DNA of 64,000 bases from Metaphire vulgaris (GCA_018105865.1 CM030858.1:13934596-13998595); one strand, 5' to 3'; positions 22,801 through 35,286 are shown, counted from the first letter of the stretch. The notes: generated from the sequence alone by a model not told the origin. Translations and numbers: made by a program.

Positions 22801-23430
22801 GTTATCTACCAACATATACATACAGTGTATGCATATACATAATACTAATAACAATAATAAAAATAACAAAGTCTAGAGTGGCTCAATAGGGTCTGCCCTG
22901 TGTGAGAATCACTGTTTCACCCATCCACTCATTCACATTATGTCCATGTCTCTGATCACCCTTCTCGCTTGATCGTAATTTGCTCCGAAATGATTTTTTT
23001 AAATATCTAGAGAATTTCTCAAAGGAACTGTAACAAATTAGCCATCATAATACATGCTTAAAGCCTACATATGCTAACTATGGCCCCAACCTGGAAACCA
23101 TAGCAGCAGTCCCCGGTCGATCTCTTGTCCTGTTTTCGGATGGAAGAATCGTCTGAGGATTGCTTTCCTCGGCTGAGGAGGATCTCCGCTGAATCGACCG
23201 ACCATCCTCAGAACGTCCCCAACACCTGGACCAGAAACACGAAACACCTGCACTCCGCACTTCCCTCCACCCGACGACAGCGCAAAGATCGTGCCACCGT
23301 CAACCCCTGTCTTCCTCCTTACGGCATTCGATGGTCGATGGTCGATCGGCGATTTCCTAGTGGAAAATTTTAGCACCGAACTGTACATCAATGAACGATA
23401 ATACGTGAATCTAAACGTTGATAGAAGCAT
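19891..23430 (-). CDS. GTPBP3: tRNA modification GTPase GTPBP3 (MnmE/MSS1 family), complete, nine exons
   Basis: Mitochondrial GTPase that acts with MTO1 to install taurinomethyl-type groups on wobble uridine 34 of mitochondrial tRNAs. Exons in transcription order: 23430-23091, 22615-22480, 22271-22118, 21844-21772, 21521-21378, 21247-21082, 20860-20715, 20608-20419, 20131-19891; total 1590 nt (529 residues; human about 490). All phases join. The N terminus [13 protein letters not shown] is basic and aromatic, fitting a mitochondrial presequence; an upstream in-frame start at 23526 is possible. Seen: TrmE-N motif [41 protein letters not shown]1 [10 protein letters not shown]2 AGTTRD, G3 DTAGLH, G4 NKDD, and the catalytic C-terminal FCIGK ending. 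Intron 2 has a GC donor (GCAAGT), which is required to recover [16 protein letters not shown]. Confidence 0.95.
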
Positions 23431-24508
23431 TTTCTCCAGAGACCGTTCTGGTTTTGGAAACAGAGACAATTGATAACGGAAAGAAGTAGGTAAGTAAATT
23501 TCGTGAATATATACAGCGCTTTTCAAAGAACGTTACAGCTACGGAGTAAAAGATTTTTTGAAATACTTTAAGTTTTATAAGAAAATATGTCAGAGATATT
23601 AGAAGAAGTTGAGAAAATGCAAGGAATTTCTAAATGGCGCAGAGTAAATGGAGTTCAACCGGTGATGGTTATCACTTATCAACGACCTATGAGCTTTCTC
23701 TAGGCTTATAGGTCTGCTTGTGTAATTACTATTACAGTATGATATGTTGATATTTACCTATTTGAAAATAACCTCAATCAATCAATCAATCTGGCAAGCA
23801 ATGTGTTACATCGCTTGTCAAGTGTTAGCTAGACAATGGCTGGAAAGCAGTTCTTGGCCATCGATTGCTGCAGACTCCACAGTGGCGACGGCACGGAGCT
23901 CGTGTGCACTTTGAGAGCTTCAGTTTTTCTACGCTTATAAGGTCTGCTTTTGTACTGTAAATAAATGGATCGTCTTAGAACTGGTTGGCATTCCATCATG
24001 GTTAGGTTTATTATAATAGCTAGGCCGATAACCAAATGACTTTTCATGTTAGAGCTGTGCATGAAAAATCTATTCACAACACGACTATAGTTAGGTAGGC
24101 CTAGAGCCAAACAGTCATTCGAAGTCCGTTGAGGTCAATCATGACAATAGCAAAGAAGGTAGTTTAAAGGTCGCAGTGGGCCAGTCAATCGGCCCTCCAA
24201 CTGCCTACAGTCGAATGACAGACATGAAACCCAGGAATTATCGCTATTAGGAAACAGACAGCCGATGAGACAATGACCTTTGAACTCCAGCTGACAATGG
24301 TCCGTATTCCGTAACGACTTATACAAACCAATAGGCCGGCAGCACGTCCGTACATGCGAGTAGGCCTACAGATGCTGTATATTATGTAGACGACGTTACC
24401 TTAAAAAACTTCTTAAGCCCTAAGAGTAGGATTTCAAAATATAGGCTACGAGAAAAGCCAGAATCATTCCGTCAACAGAGGCATCGCCTCTATAGATAGC
24501 GATCCATA
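23431..24508. other. Divergent intergenic region between GTPBP3 and SLC48A1
   Basis: About 1.08 kb separates the two oppositely directed start codons, so both promoters must lie here. No CpG-rich block or TATA box stands out. It contains a short (ATCA)n stretch near 23776-23791. Small ORFs have no recognisable similarity. Confidence 0.5.
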
Positions 24509-25778
24509 ATGGAGCCTCTGACAATCTCAATGAAATTCCGAATTGCGTTTGCGGTGATCGGTCTGTTCGTCGGTCTTTCGATTGCTCTTGTTTTTGGCTT
24601 CGTCTACAAGAACCTCAATACGGCGGTCTGGGGTCTTCTGTCAGGTAGGCGCAGCAGGCTGTTTCACAATATCATTATATCACCGCCGCATAGGACCATT
24701 TGGCGGCCCTCAGGGCATATATATATTTCCACATACATTTTTATGCATAAATTATTACTGAGTCATGAGCAAGACTTTAAGTTCCTGTGCTTAAGTTAGT
24801 AAAATAGTAACTTAGGCCTACTTTAAACTGCTGTTTAAATGTAACTGTTACCAGTTGTTGCCTAGACCACCGTTAGGCCTACGTGACTCTACAACTGTTG
24901 AAAACAGTGATCAGTGTGCAAAAGGCACCAAAAATCCGGCCGGCCGCATGCCAATGAAATTTTATATCGGCCCGCTTGCAGTGGCGGCTCCACAGGGTGG
25001 CCCGTGCCCCCTATTGAGTGCCTGACCCCAGTTGGGACCCTATACTTAATACTACATACCTAACAACAAATGGTTGGCCCCATGATTATAAGTTGCCACC
25101 ATAACGGCCCCCACTTGCCAAATCCTAGATCCGCCACTGCTCGCTTGTAGCAAAAGGCTGGCAACCATTGCGTTAATAGATTAATAGTTAGCCAATCTCA
25201 AAATCTGGAGTCTGGTGCTACCAAGACTCTACTGTATATAAGATAAGCGGATGAATGCGCCCATGGGCATTTTCAATGGGGGGTCGCCCTCCCTCTGGAA
25301 AGGGGAATAGTCAAGGCAGATGTCTTTGATACCAGTTAGGCCTAATATTCCAACAATTTTGAAAATGCATCAGGTAGTTCAACACACAGACACACGCACA
25401 GACATATCAACATCATTTAATGTAATTACAGTACAGTATTACTGGTTTCACAAAAACGGTTTCAAATTGGTATCCACGGATAACATTCCCTCTGAAAAAT
25501 TGTCTGCAGACGCCCCGGACTACGCCCCATACACAGTTACGCATTACGTAGACTAGGCCTATAGGTCTACGTGACGTGCTTTCTTTCGTAGGAGTGTTTG
25601 CGGGAGTGACATTGGGCGTTCACGTGAAGCAGATACGAGATCAGTGGCAGAGACATTCAGCGATACTTCGCCACCTGATGCTGCTCGGTTGCCTAGGGCA
25701 ACTGGCGTCCGTCATTGCCGCCATTGCCTACGTCATCGTCGCAATCGCCGAAAAGCAAAGTCAGTAGCAGACGACAGA

Positions 25779-25811
<33 letters not shown>

Positions 25812-26286
25812 GAGTGTCAAAGCAGCTGCTAACACCCGTGAATCATCTTAAGACAGATGCAGAAATGCACAAATTAGTCACAATTAGCCATACATGCTGT
25901 GAGCCTATCTAACAGCCCACTCACTCTGTCCCATTCAAGCAATAAAATGACATTCTAGGCGTAGACAGATCCACGGACAATCAACAGTCACTTTTCAGGC
26001 ATTCAACAGAACAGCACTATTGACTGGCCATCAATATGGCACATGTATCACTTTAGACTGATGTTGAAGGCATTATAACAAAGCGCTATATAAAGTGATT
26101 TTTTTCTGTTTAGGCCTAACGCCAACCGGACGAGGCTATTATCTGAGCTGTGTCTGGGCTCTAATGACCTGGAAATGGGCTCTTCTACTCTTCCTCTGCT
26201 CACGGATCTACCGTCGACAGTATGAACAAAGGACTCTACAGAATCCAGACATTGGATATGATAAAATAGAAGCATCACCACCTTAG
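24509..26286 (+). CDS. SLC48A1: Heme transporter HRG-1 (SLC48A1), complete, three exons
   Basis: Small four-helix membrane protein that moves heme across endosomal or lysosomal membranes. Exons 24509-24644, 25592-25759 and 26114-26286 join in phase to 158 residues (human 146). Helix 1 is IAFAVIGLFVGLSIALVFGF. Exon 2 carries the second helix ending GVTLGVHVKQIRDQW, with a His in the heme-handling position seen in the family, and the third helix LASVIAAIAYVIVAIAEKQ. Exon 3 reads SLTPTGRGYYLSCVWALMTW, closely matching the vertebrate QSLTDPTSYYLSCVWSF segment, then the fourth helix and YRRQYEQRTLQ. The cytoplasmic tail ends with YDKI, a possible YxxΦ lysosomal sorting signal. Intron 1 carries an hAT MITE. 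Confidence 0.93.
24979..25139. mobile_element. hAT MITE, CAGTGGCGGCTC family, copy 1 (161 bp)
   Basis: Ends are CAGTGGCGGCTCCACAGGG and the complementary …AGATCCGCCACTG. The flanks CCCGCTTG (24971-24978) and CTCGCTTG (25140-25147) match at 7 of 8 bases, an aged 8-bp target duplication. The internal sequence is the reverse complement of the copies at 34520 and 47895. It sits in SLC48A1 intron 1, and the flanking sequence looks like an older repeat, so the insertion is nested. Confidence 0.8.
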
Positions 26287-26346
26287 AAGTAGTGGAAGGA
26301 TATACATACATACATACATACATACACACTCTGCACACACACACAT

Positions 26347-26388
<42 letters not shown>

Positions 26389-26393
26389 ATATA

Positions 26394-26427
<34 letters not shown>

Positions 26428-26783
26428 TATATATATATATATATAGTTTATCAACTGATGTGATAAAGAATTTCTTAATTTTCACCTTACCCTCCCAGTC
26501 TCCCATTTATAAGCCTACAATCCTACATGTGCTAATATGATCTACCGTATGATCATACAAATTTTGTGTTGAAAACAGTTTCTGAGGAATTTGTAGTAGA
26601 ATCGACCAGATCCAATTCCAAGATTTACAACATGGCATCAGCATAGAGTATGATGATCATGACACACTGCATGAGCTAATGAACCAAAGCACAAATGCAA
26701 AAAAGAGACGCGAAAGAGTGTGATGTAGGGACCTACACTGCCCACAAATCTAGAACAAGATGTGGCAATGCCGTTACTGCAGC

Positions 26784-26786
<3 letters not shown>

Positions 26787-26877
<91 letters not shown>
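26787..26877. repeat. (GA)n microsatellite, about 90 bp
   Basis: Uninterrupted alternating GA. The long Arg-Glu and Ser-Leu ORFs on its two strands are artefacts of the repeat. Confidence 0.95.
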
Positions 26878-26879
<2 letters not shown>

Positions 26880-27226
26880 AGATGACCATGGCCAGATTGA
26901 ACCTGGTTTTATGAATTCAATCTCAGATCTGTGCCCAGAATTCGGATCACAGGCACTTCTAACTTTGCAGCATTTAAGTTTTAAAAGTCTCCAGTGCCCA
27001 GGGTACAAGGACAGTTCAAGAACTGGATCACTTTATGGGCTCTGTTGCATTAACAGATGTTAAGAACCTTTGCTAAATAAGATCTTTGAGGCAAGTCTTA
27101 AGAGTCAGAAAGAACAACAGAGAAAATGTTCTAGTAATGAGCAAATTCTGCAGTATAGAGTTCACTGCCAATTCTTTCATAGTTCTGAGTTCACTTGAAG
27201 ACTTTACCAATGTATGGTTCCCAACA

Positions 27227-27261
27227 GTGGTTCTCCCACAGGGCAGTCCCTGCTGAACCAC
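27227..27261. repeat. Hairpin element GTGGTTC…GAACCAC, copy 1
   Basis: Stem GTGGTTC/GAACCAC encloses TCCCACAGGGCAGTCCCTGC and is followed by TTTAAAC. A second copy at 30596-30630 has ATGGTTC/GAACCAT, so the outer stem pair changed G-C to A-T in both arms. Identity of the element is unknown. Confidence 0.5.
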
Positions 27262-27664
27262 TTTAAACCTTGTCATATTATATTGTTATAAATTACATCA
27301 CTATGTACAGTGGCATAATTGTGGTTCTGAAAAATGGGAGAACATCCACATTTTCAGGTAAAAAGGTTGTCAAGGGTCAAGGAGTTCTTAATGCATTCAC
27401 ATATTCTCTTCAGTTAGATTACGGGTAACTACCCTCCCAAATTTCGCAATGGTTCTGTGCAGACCCCAAGACCAGTCCCAATCAGTAGGTGGGTACGCCA
27501 ATGCTGCCAGGGTAGATTTTCACCAGAAAAATTTCATACAAATGTGGGTTTTGGTGCAAAAACCATTTACAAATACTCATGACTTTTCATTGAACACTCT
27601 ATGTTCTAATCAGTTCTTTACATAAATTTAAAAAACGATATGCAAAATTTAAAAAATGTTGTTA

Positions 27665-29018
27665 TCACTTTTCATTTGGTAAGGAAAGTCCGACGAGATG
27701 AGCAGATTCTTTAATAGACCGCTCCCCACGAGTATACTGGGCAATGAGTTCCTAAAATTAACAAATTAACTGCTGAAAAACATCTACAATGACAACTAAC
27801 TATAACGACAAACACAACACTATTGTCAGCTTATAAAACTGAGTTAACGGACAATGAGAAACATGTTCACATGTCACACAGAGTTCAATTAATACAAAAT
27901 GAACATCAGAAATGAGAAGACACTAAGGAGCAAATATCTGAATTTGGTGGAGAAAAAGGAACATAACATCGATAACCGGGGTGCGATTTGTAGGGGGGAA
28001 GTGGGGAATCTCTCCCCCCAACTGCCCAACTACATCCCCTCCACTGAGGGGATGTAGTTGACACCCCTGGCTGGGATGTACTGACATCCCAGCCAGGGAA
28101 GTCAATCTACCCCACCACTGTGACAGGAAAATGCATTCGCCATCAATATATCAATAATACAAATTCACGGTCCCCATATAACATCCGATTGTCGGACTAT
28201 TTCAAGAACAAAGACTACAACATCAGCTGCTTACTTCGCGTTTTCTCGTATTTTCAAGCAGGCCAGCATAGGTCTGCGCCAAGTGACGCATTTCGTCCGT
28301 CTCTTTGCAGTACTTGGCTCCTGTCACCTGATGACGGTGGTATTGATCCAGTACGTAACAGTACATCGCCGATTTCTTCACAGAATCCTTAGATCAAATG
28401 CAACAAACTACAATACCTTCATGTCTTCAGATCTAAGCTTAAATCCTTCCTATTTGTAAAATAATTTCCTCCAATCTCCATAGCCATAACAACCTCGCGT
28501 TACTGCCCTAAGGATATATCGACCAATGCCTGACTGACCAAGCACCTTTCCCACAGCTATTTTAAGAAAGAATTAAGAGGCACTGTGATACTACGTCGAA
28601 AGCACTACAAGAAACCACGAGATTTACTTACTTACATATTGAAAACCGTTAAAAAGCAATCCGAGTCTAATGACAAAACACACTTAACCCCTTAACTGGG
28701 TATTTAACTGTAACTCAATGTAAAATGGACGGATATATCCGTGGTCCCCAGTTAAGGGGTTAATACAAGCAGTGCTTAGAGATGTTCAGTAGTCTGCCCT
28801 GTGTATGTTCCACCCGGCCATTCATTCACATAGTGACCTAGCTGTGTAATCTCATTCTTACAACAATATATTGCCTAACCAATAAATTTAAATTCAGGCG
28901 CTACAAAGATTATCAAAAGAATATTTCTTACGGTTGCATAGGTTCATCAGTCAACAGTTACCTTTGGGTGACTACGACGAAGTTCTCGAATGATCACCCG
29001 CAGTGCATTGGTCGCCAT
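27665..29018 (-). CDS. FMC1: FMC1 (formation of mitochondrial complex V assembly factor 1), complete, three exons
   Basis: Small LYR-like mitochondrial matrix protein needed for assembly or stability of the F1 part of ATP synthase. Exons in transcription order: 29018-28962 (MATNALRVIIRELRRSHPK), 28387-28235 (…SAMYCYVLDQYHRHQVTG…) and 27751-27665 (ELIAQYTRGERSIKESAHLV then GLSLPNEK and stop). All three junctions are phase 0 with GT-AG borders; the product is 98 residues against about 113 in human. The strongest match is GERSIKESAHLVGLSLP to the human GERSVEESAGLVGLKLP segment, supported by RVIIRELR near the start. None of the exons is long enough to be recovered by a simple ORF length cut. Confidence 0.9.
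28027..28098. repeat. Two consecutive perfect hairpins in FMC1 intron 2
   Basis: Stem 1 is CAACTACATCCCCT (28027-28040) pairing perfectly with 28047-28060 across a six-base loop CCACTG. Stem 2 is CCCTGGCTGGGATGT (28065-28079) pairing perfectly with 28084-28098 across a four-base loop ACTG. The two stems share an ACATCCC word. They may be the core of a small foldback repeat or a structured RNA. Confidence 0.75.
28684..28763. mobile_element. 80-bp TTAA-flanked MITE, copy 2
   Basis: Reverse-complement copy of the element at 10042-10121, also exactly 80 bp including both TTAA ends. The internal segment CGGATATATCCG followed by TCCATTTTACATTGAGTTAC is shared. It lies in FMC1 intron 1. Confidence 0.78.
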
Positions 29019-30395
<1,377 letters not shown>

Positions 30396-30658
30396 ATGGC
30401 TGATAACAGCAGTAAGAAGGTTGTTTACATTAAGTCGAAGATTGGTTCAATGGACAATTACGACCACAAAGCAGGGGGTGGAACTACGAAGGTGAACAAT
30501 TTGCAATGATTACAACATATGATGTAATCGAGTGTGATTTCAAATGTAGAGTATGAGTTTTATTAATTATTAGCTGTTCATTGCTAACAACAACAATGGT
30601 TCTCCCACAGGGCAAGCCTCCTGAACCATTTTAAACATTGTTGTTGTTGTTGTTGTTG

Positions 30659-30710
<52 letters not shown>

Positions 30711-33094
30711 TACTACTACTACTACTATTACTACTACTACTACTACTACTACTACTATTTAATTATCTTTTAGGAAAATATTTCTATGTAGTATTTCTAT
30801 CGGTTGTTGTCCTTCGATGGTGTTTGGTGTTTCATAAGTTGTAAATTGGAATCAATGTTAGAGAAACTCATAATCTGATGGCGATATGAAGTCCATTGAC
30901 TTTTTTATTAATAGAAAAACTTGAAAAGCAATTCATTATAAGAACAAAATGTACTCTTAAGAGTTATGTTTGATGTATTTGAAACTTGAGCAGATATTGT
31001 AACACCTATTTTGTGCACAGGTTTATGACAAGAAGGAAAACTACGAGGATGTAAAGTCACGTGCTGGTGCAAACGACAACATTGGTCACAAAGCAGGTGG
31101 CGGTACGACAAAGGTAGAATGTCATGAGTTTACTTTGATTCTGTTCAATTGAAACTCACTTGCAGTGCAGAAACTCAGAAGGCAATACATGATATTATAG
31201 CTAATGTTATGCAGTTGTCACTTGTAAAGATCATTTCACAACCAGTAACAACAATTAATCTTCTGTCTCCATTCAATTTGCTTCCTAAACTAAGAGACCA
31301 TCATCATGAAACCCAGTGTTTGTCTTCTAACTTTGCTGTTTGTCTGTCTGTCTCTCTGTCGTGCAGGTTTTTGATCAGAAAACTACTTATGAGAATGTAA
31401 AGTCACGTGCTGGTGCAAACGACAACATTGGTCACAAAGCAGGTGGCGGTACGACAAAGGTAAGGACAAGTTGACTGGATCATCATGAAAGGGGATGTCC
31501 ATTAATTACATCAACAATTTTTTTGGCAAATTTTGATCTCCCCTTCTCTTTGTCAACAACTGCCAAACTTTCTTTGACCCCATAAATTAGGTCAAAAACT
31601 TTGAGTCCCCCTTCAAGGGGCCGTCCATTAATTATGGTATGTCAAAAAATTTTAGGCAATTTTTAACTCTCCTCTGTCAACAACTGTCAAACTTCAATTG
31701 ATACAAGTCTACGATCAAATTTTAAAAAGCAGAATATGATAATGCAAGACTATGACTCCCCAGGTAAGAGTGCAAACGGTTAAGGATTAAAGTGATGGTG
31801 GGCTGCTGTTGACGAATGAGTGAGTGTATACCACGGAGGACCAATGCACCGACTATTAAATTAAAATTCGTATTTTTCTTGATTTATTAAATTTATTGTA
31901 AAATCTGAATCATCAGTTTGTCTTGACCTCCTCCCCTGTCAACAAGTGTTAAACTTTTTCAAACCGCCCTATTTTGTTGACGTAATTAATGGACAGCCCC
32001 AACCCAGTGTTTGTCTTCTAACTTTGTTTGTCTTCTAACTTTTTGATGTCTGTCTGTCTCTGGTGCAAACGACAACATTGGTCACAAAGCAGGTGGCGGT
32101 ACAGGTTTTTGATCAGAAAAACTACTTAGTGAGAAACTGTAAAGTCACGTGCTGGTGCAAACGACAAATCATTGGTCAAACAAAGCAGGTGGCGGTCTGT
32201 CTGTCTCTCTGACAAAAAACTACTTATGAGAATGTAAAATCACGTGGACAAGATGGGAGGATCAGGTACAAGACTGGATCATAACGCTTTCCGTCAGTTT
32301 CTGATTAATGTTCTCTTGAAAGAGGTGGTCAAATAATGGGGTGTTAAGTAGAGTTGAGTGCATTGTAATGAAGATGCCTGGATATGAGTTATTTAGATCG
32401 GGTTTAATGTTGCTCAGTTGAGAATTGATTTGCTCTGGTAAAATTAACTCATAGTTGACGTTGATTTTTAAATTGGTCATTTAATTGTTTCTCGTCATGT
32501 AATGTAAGATGTCAAATGACATTGTCTGCTGATCTAAATGACGTCATGTATAGTGGTTATTTATAGTGTTATGTTGTCTGCTCTTTGCAGGTGTTTGATC
32601 AAAAAACATCTTATGAAGGAGTAGAATCTAGGGCTGGAGCGAATGACAACATCAACCACAAGGCTGGAGGTGGAACCACGAAGGTATGAGTGACGAGATG
32701 ACCACACAGCCGCTGACTTGTGCTTTCGGCAATGTGGCTTCCCCTCGGCTTCTATAAGCCCCATGCATGACGATCAACGTCAATAAAAGAATGACATTGT
32801 GTAAATAAACTGAACGAAGTGAACGGTCATTGAAATTGCTTGTCTATCGTCAGAAATGACGCTCCAATAGAGAGGTCAGACTTTCTGTTGATCTACATCT
32901 TCTTTTCCTCTAATGTTGTCGTTGAGTTGTAACTCTAGTATAGAGCGACGGGAGCCATTTTAGATACAGTCATGTACAGTATTTTGGCATACTTAACTAT
33001 TTTAGCAGTTTTATTTAAAACCTACAATGAGATGGTTTTATTTTATGATATTCTGTTTTATTAGGTGTTTGATGAGAAGACCGAGTACAAGTGA
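30396..33094 (+). CDS. Repeat-only tau/MAP2/MAP4-like microtubule-binding protein, five exons
   Basis: Predicted cytoplasmic microtubule-binding protein of 134 residues. Exons: 30396-30491, 31021-31113, 31367-31459, 32591-32683, 33065-33094. All junctions are phase 0, each internal exon is exactly 93 nt, and each encodes one 31-residue repeat. Repeat 1 is YIKSKIGSMDNYDHKAGGG; the next are VKSRAGANDNIGHKAGGG (twice, almost identical in DNA) and VESRAGANDNINHKAGGG. A short C-terminal exon reads VFDEKTEYK. The pattern V.SK.GS..N..H.PGGG of tau, MAP2 and MAP4 is clear, with Ala replacing the usual Pro. The KxGS serine, phosphorylated by MARK kinases in tau, is present only in repeat 1. Large N-terminal projection domains of the family are absent here; an upstream coding exon cannot be excluded, because no in-frame stop lies immediately before the ATG. 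Confidence 0.85.
30637..30760. repeat. Compound (GTT)n-(ATT)n-(ACT)n microsatellite
   Basis: Three successive trinucleotide arrays in intron 1 of the tau-like gene, directly after the second copy of the GGTTC…GAACC hairpin (30596-30630). Confidence 0.85.
31491..32000. mobile_element. GGGG(A/T)TGTCCATTAATTA MITE, copy 1
   Basis: Starts GGGGATGTCCATTAATTACA and ends GACGTAATTAATGGACAGCC followed by CC, inverted copies of each other. Interior words such as GTCAACAACTG and CAAACTTT recur near both ends. It separates CATCATGAAA from CCCAGTGTTTG; those two words are contiguous in the upstream copy at about 31303-31323, so it inserted into a duplicated stretch of the tau-like gene. The same family is seen at 60462-60880. 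Confidence 0.65.
32001..32250 (+). pseudogene. Decayed extra tau-like repeat exon
   Basis: This is a jumbled copy of 31309-31459. It contains ACCCAGTGTTTGTCTTCTAA, two partial copies of GGTGCAAACGACAACATTGG, and a third fragment TACTTATGAGAATGTAAA. Small insertions (an extra A, G, C, AT and AA) break the frame at several points, and no intact acceptor-exon-donor unit remains. The pattern could be real decay or uncorrected long-read error in a collapsed tandem repeat. Confidence 0.7.
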
Positions 33095-33798
33095 GAAGAC
33101 CCCTCCCCCTCCCCAATGCACGCAGAGGGCAGCGCACAGCAGTGAACCGTTTGGTGGAAAGAGAAACTTTTTATGAATCTTCATCAGAATGTTTAGAGTC
33201 ATCAACATCACTCCGTCACCAAATCTTTTTATTTACACAAACTCATGAGCTCATCGGCACATTCTTAGAAAATTCTGTGTTTTTGCATTTCAACGAAATG
33301 TGTCGCTGACAGTGAACGGCAGATGAGTCGTCTGTGCAAAGGGAAAGCTTCGTAATGAGAACGGTGACATGTTGAGAGGAGTTCAGTCGGTGCTTTTGCA
33401 TTTCATTCTCTAATTATATGTTGAGTTGATGTGGAAATAATTTGTAAACTGCTGTGATGATTTCCGTTTTAAATTATTCTAAAATTATATTAAAACAATA
33501 AAAATGGCTGGAGTTTGTTTTTTAAATTTGACTTTTAGGGGGCTTTCCTGGGAATGCACTCATGCAGTTGCAGTCGAATACAAGGCATGATCTGCGTCTG
33601 ATAACTACGTGGACTCTAGGGAAGCAGGAAGCATCGACCGGTCTATAAGGCACATTAGATATTAATATTATCATCTTAATTAGTAGATCTGTGCTCTTGT
33701 ACGTTTGCTGGGGTATTTAGGACTGATTTGTGATGTATGTGTCCCAGTTGTTTTACCATGTTGTCACATGACGTCATAACGTACAATTAGCCGAAGAA

Positions 33799-33854
<56 letters not shown>

Positions 33855-34267
33855 CATCGTGACTATGGTGCAGTCAAACGTCGTCAAATTCCTTCCGAGT
33901 GAACATAGAAGACGACGATGATGAAGCGTTTGAAAATAAAATGGCGCACAATAAACGTCGACCTCCTCGAGGATGGAGAGGAAATCGTCGCCAGATGGCA
34001 AACAATATTCGACCGAGTGAAGAGCGTCATTGTCATGACGTTTCCGCTTCACTTTCTTTCCGATCCACTCGACCGTCAACACAGCTGAGGAATCAAGTGA
34101 GACAAAGATGACGTCACTTCCGCTATGTATACGTCATAACTGACTGTTGGAAGGTGAGCATTTGTCATTTTTCCTGTCTTCGATGCCTGTTGACAATGTC
34201 ATCCAGACGTGATAAACGCGTGACAATGACGTCATCTCCAGCAGACGCTGCATCTCTTGAGAGCGTG

Positions 34268-34347
<80 letters not shown>

Positions 34348-34519
34348 GATAGCCGCAGTGTTCGTTTGCGTCAGATGAGACTTCTTCAACAGAGGTCGAT
34401 GTCTTTACCCTGATTAGACTTTCCAGTCGTTGGGTCATATTATAGAGAACATTGGTGACAGATGTAAAGACGCAGCCAAACGTCAGCGTTTATCTGCAGA
34501 AGACGACATAACCTGGCGC
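33095..34519. other. 3' untranslated region and flank of the tau-like gene
   Basis: The 3' UTR appears to run to the AATAAA at 33497-33502. Beyond it lie a (GA)n array at about 33800-33851, a (CT)n array at about 34270-34343, and three TGACGTCA octamers (near 33769, 34107 and 34227). ORFs on both strands around 33774-34111 have no recognisable domains. Confidence 0.5.
33497..33502 (+). terminator. Polyadenylation signal AATAAA of the tau-like gene
   Basis: Canonical hexamer about 400 bases after the stop codon, followed by a T-rich segment (GTTTGTTTTTTAAATTTG), as expected for cleavage and polyadenylation. Confidence 0.6.
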
Positions 34520-34710
34520 CAGTGGCGGCTCTAGGATTTGGCAAGTGGGGGCCGTTGGGGTGGCAACTTCTAATCATGGGGGGGGCAATCATTTGTTGTT
34601 TAATGTATGTAGCATTAAGTATAGGGTCCCAACTGGGGGGGCCACTGGGGGGCCAGGCACTCAATTGGGGGGGCACGGGCCCCCCTGCCCCCCCGGTGGA
34701 GCCGCCACTG
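34520..34710. mobile_element. hAT MITE, CAGTGGCGGCTC family, copy 2 (191 bp)
   Basis: Starts CAGTGGCGGCTCTAGGATTT, ends GGTGGAGCCGCCACTG. It is flanked by the exact 8-bp duplication CCTGGCGC at 34512-34519 and 34711-34718. The intact duplication shows recent insertion. The interior is G-rich on the plus strand with runs of 7-8 G. Confidence 0.92.
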
Positions 34711-34718
34711 CCTGGCGC

Positions 34719-35234
34719 TATAGAAGCTTGTTCCGGTGAAAGCTCTAATAGCGGAAGAGAAAGATGTTTTCTTCTCAATTATTATTTATATTTTAACCGA
34801 TTTAAGGAATCGAACTGATCCGCAGTCTCATCGTAAGTAGATTTCACTAAGACACGGCTATAAAAGGGTGATCAAAAGAGATCAAAGGAGATCAAAGGAG
34901 ATCAAAAGGAGGAATCATCCACCAGAAAGGACTTGAGTAGACCAGGGCCTGTTGTTGAAATGGGCGTTTCACGGATTGACCTTTGCTGACCTTGCAAATA
35001 CCTTGGAAACGCGTTTTAACCAGACAACCACACAGACAGACGAATGCTCTGCAGGTGTCCTGGAAATGTCAGTCATTTATTAGAATTTACGTCAGCCAAT
35101 CAGCGTTTGCGACGTCTCAGTCGTCACAATCGATGGACATCGTACGCCGTGAGAATGGACGCTGCGTCGACGAGACGGGCAAATCGCACGGCGTACGCTG
35201 ATGAGGAAGCTGAATTGGAGATGACGTGTGTGCG

Positions 35235-35286
<52 letters not shown>

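Larger units (their letters stand above)
26287..27664. other. Intergenic DNA between SLC48A1 and FMC1 (tail to tail)
   Basis: No additional gene is supported. It holds a CATA/CA/TA compound array at about 26304-26445, a 90-base (GA)n array at about 26787-26877, and the small hairpin described at 27227-27261. Both neighbouring genes end towards this region, so it must contain both 3' ends; I could not choose polyadenylation sites. Confidence 0.5.

Noticed and set aside
33774..34111. Overlapping ORFs on both strands after the tau-like gene
   Set aside because: One includes a (GA)n translation and neither has a recognisable motif.
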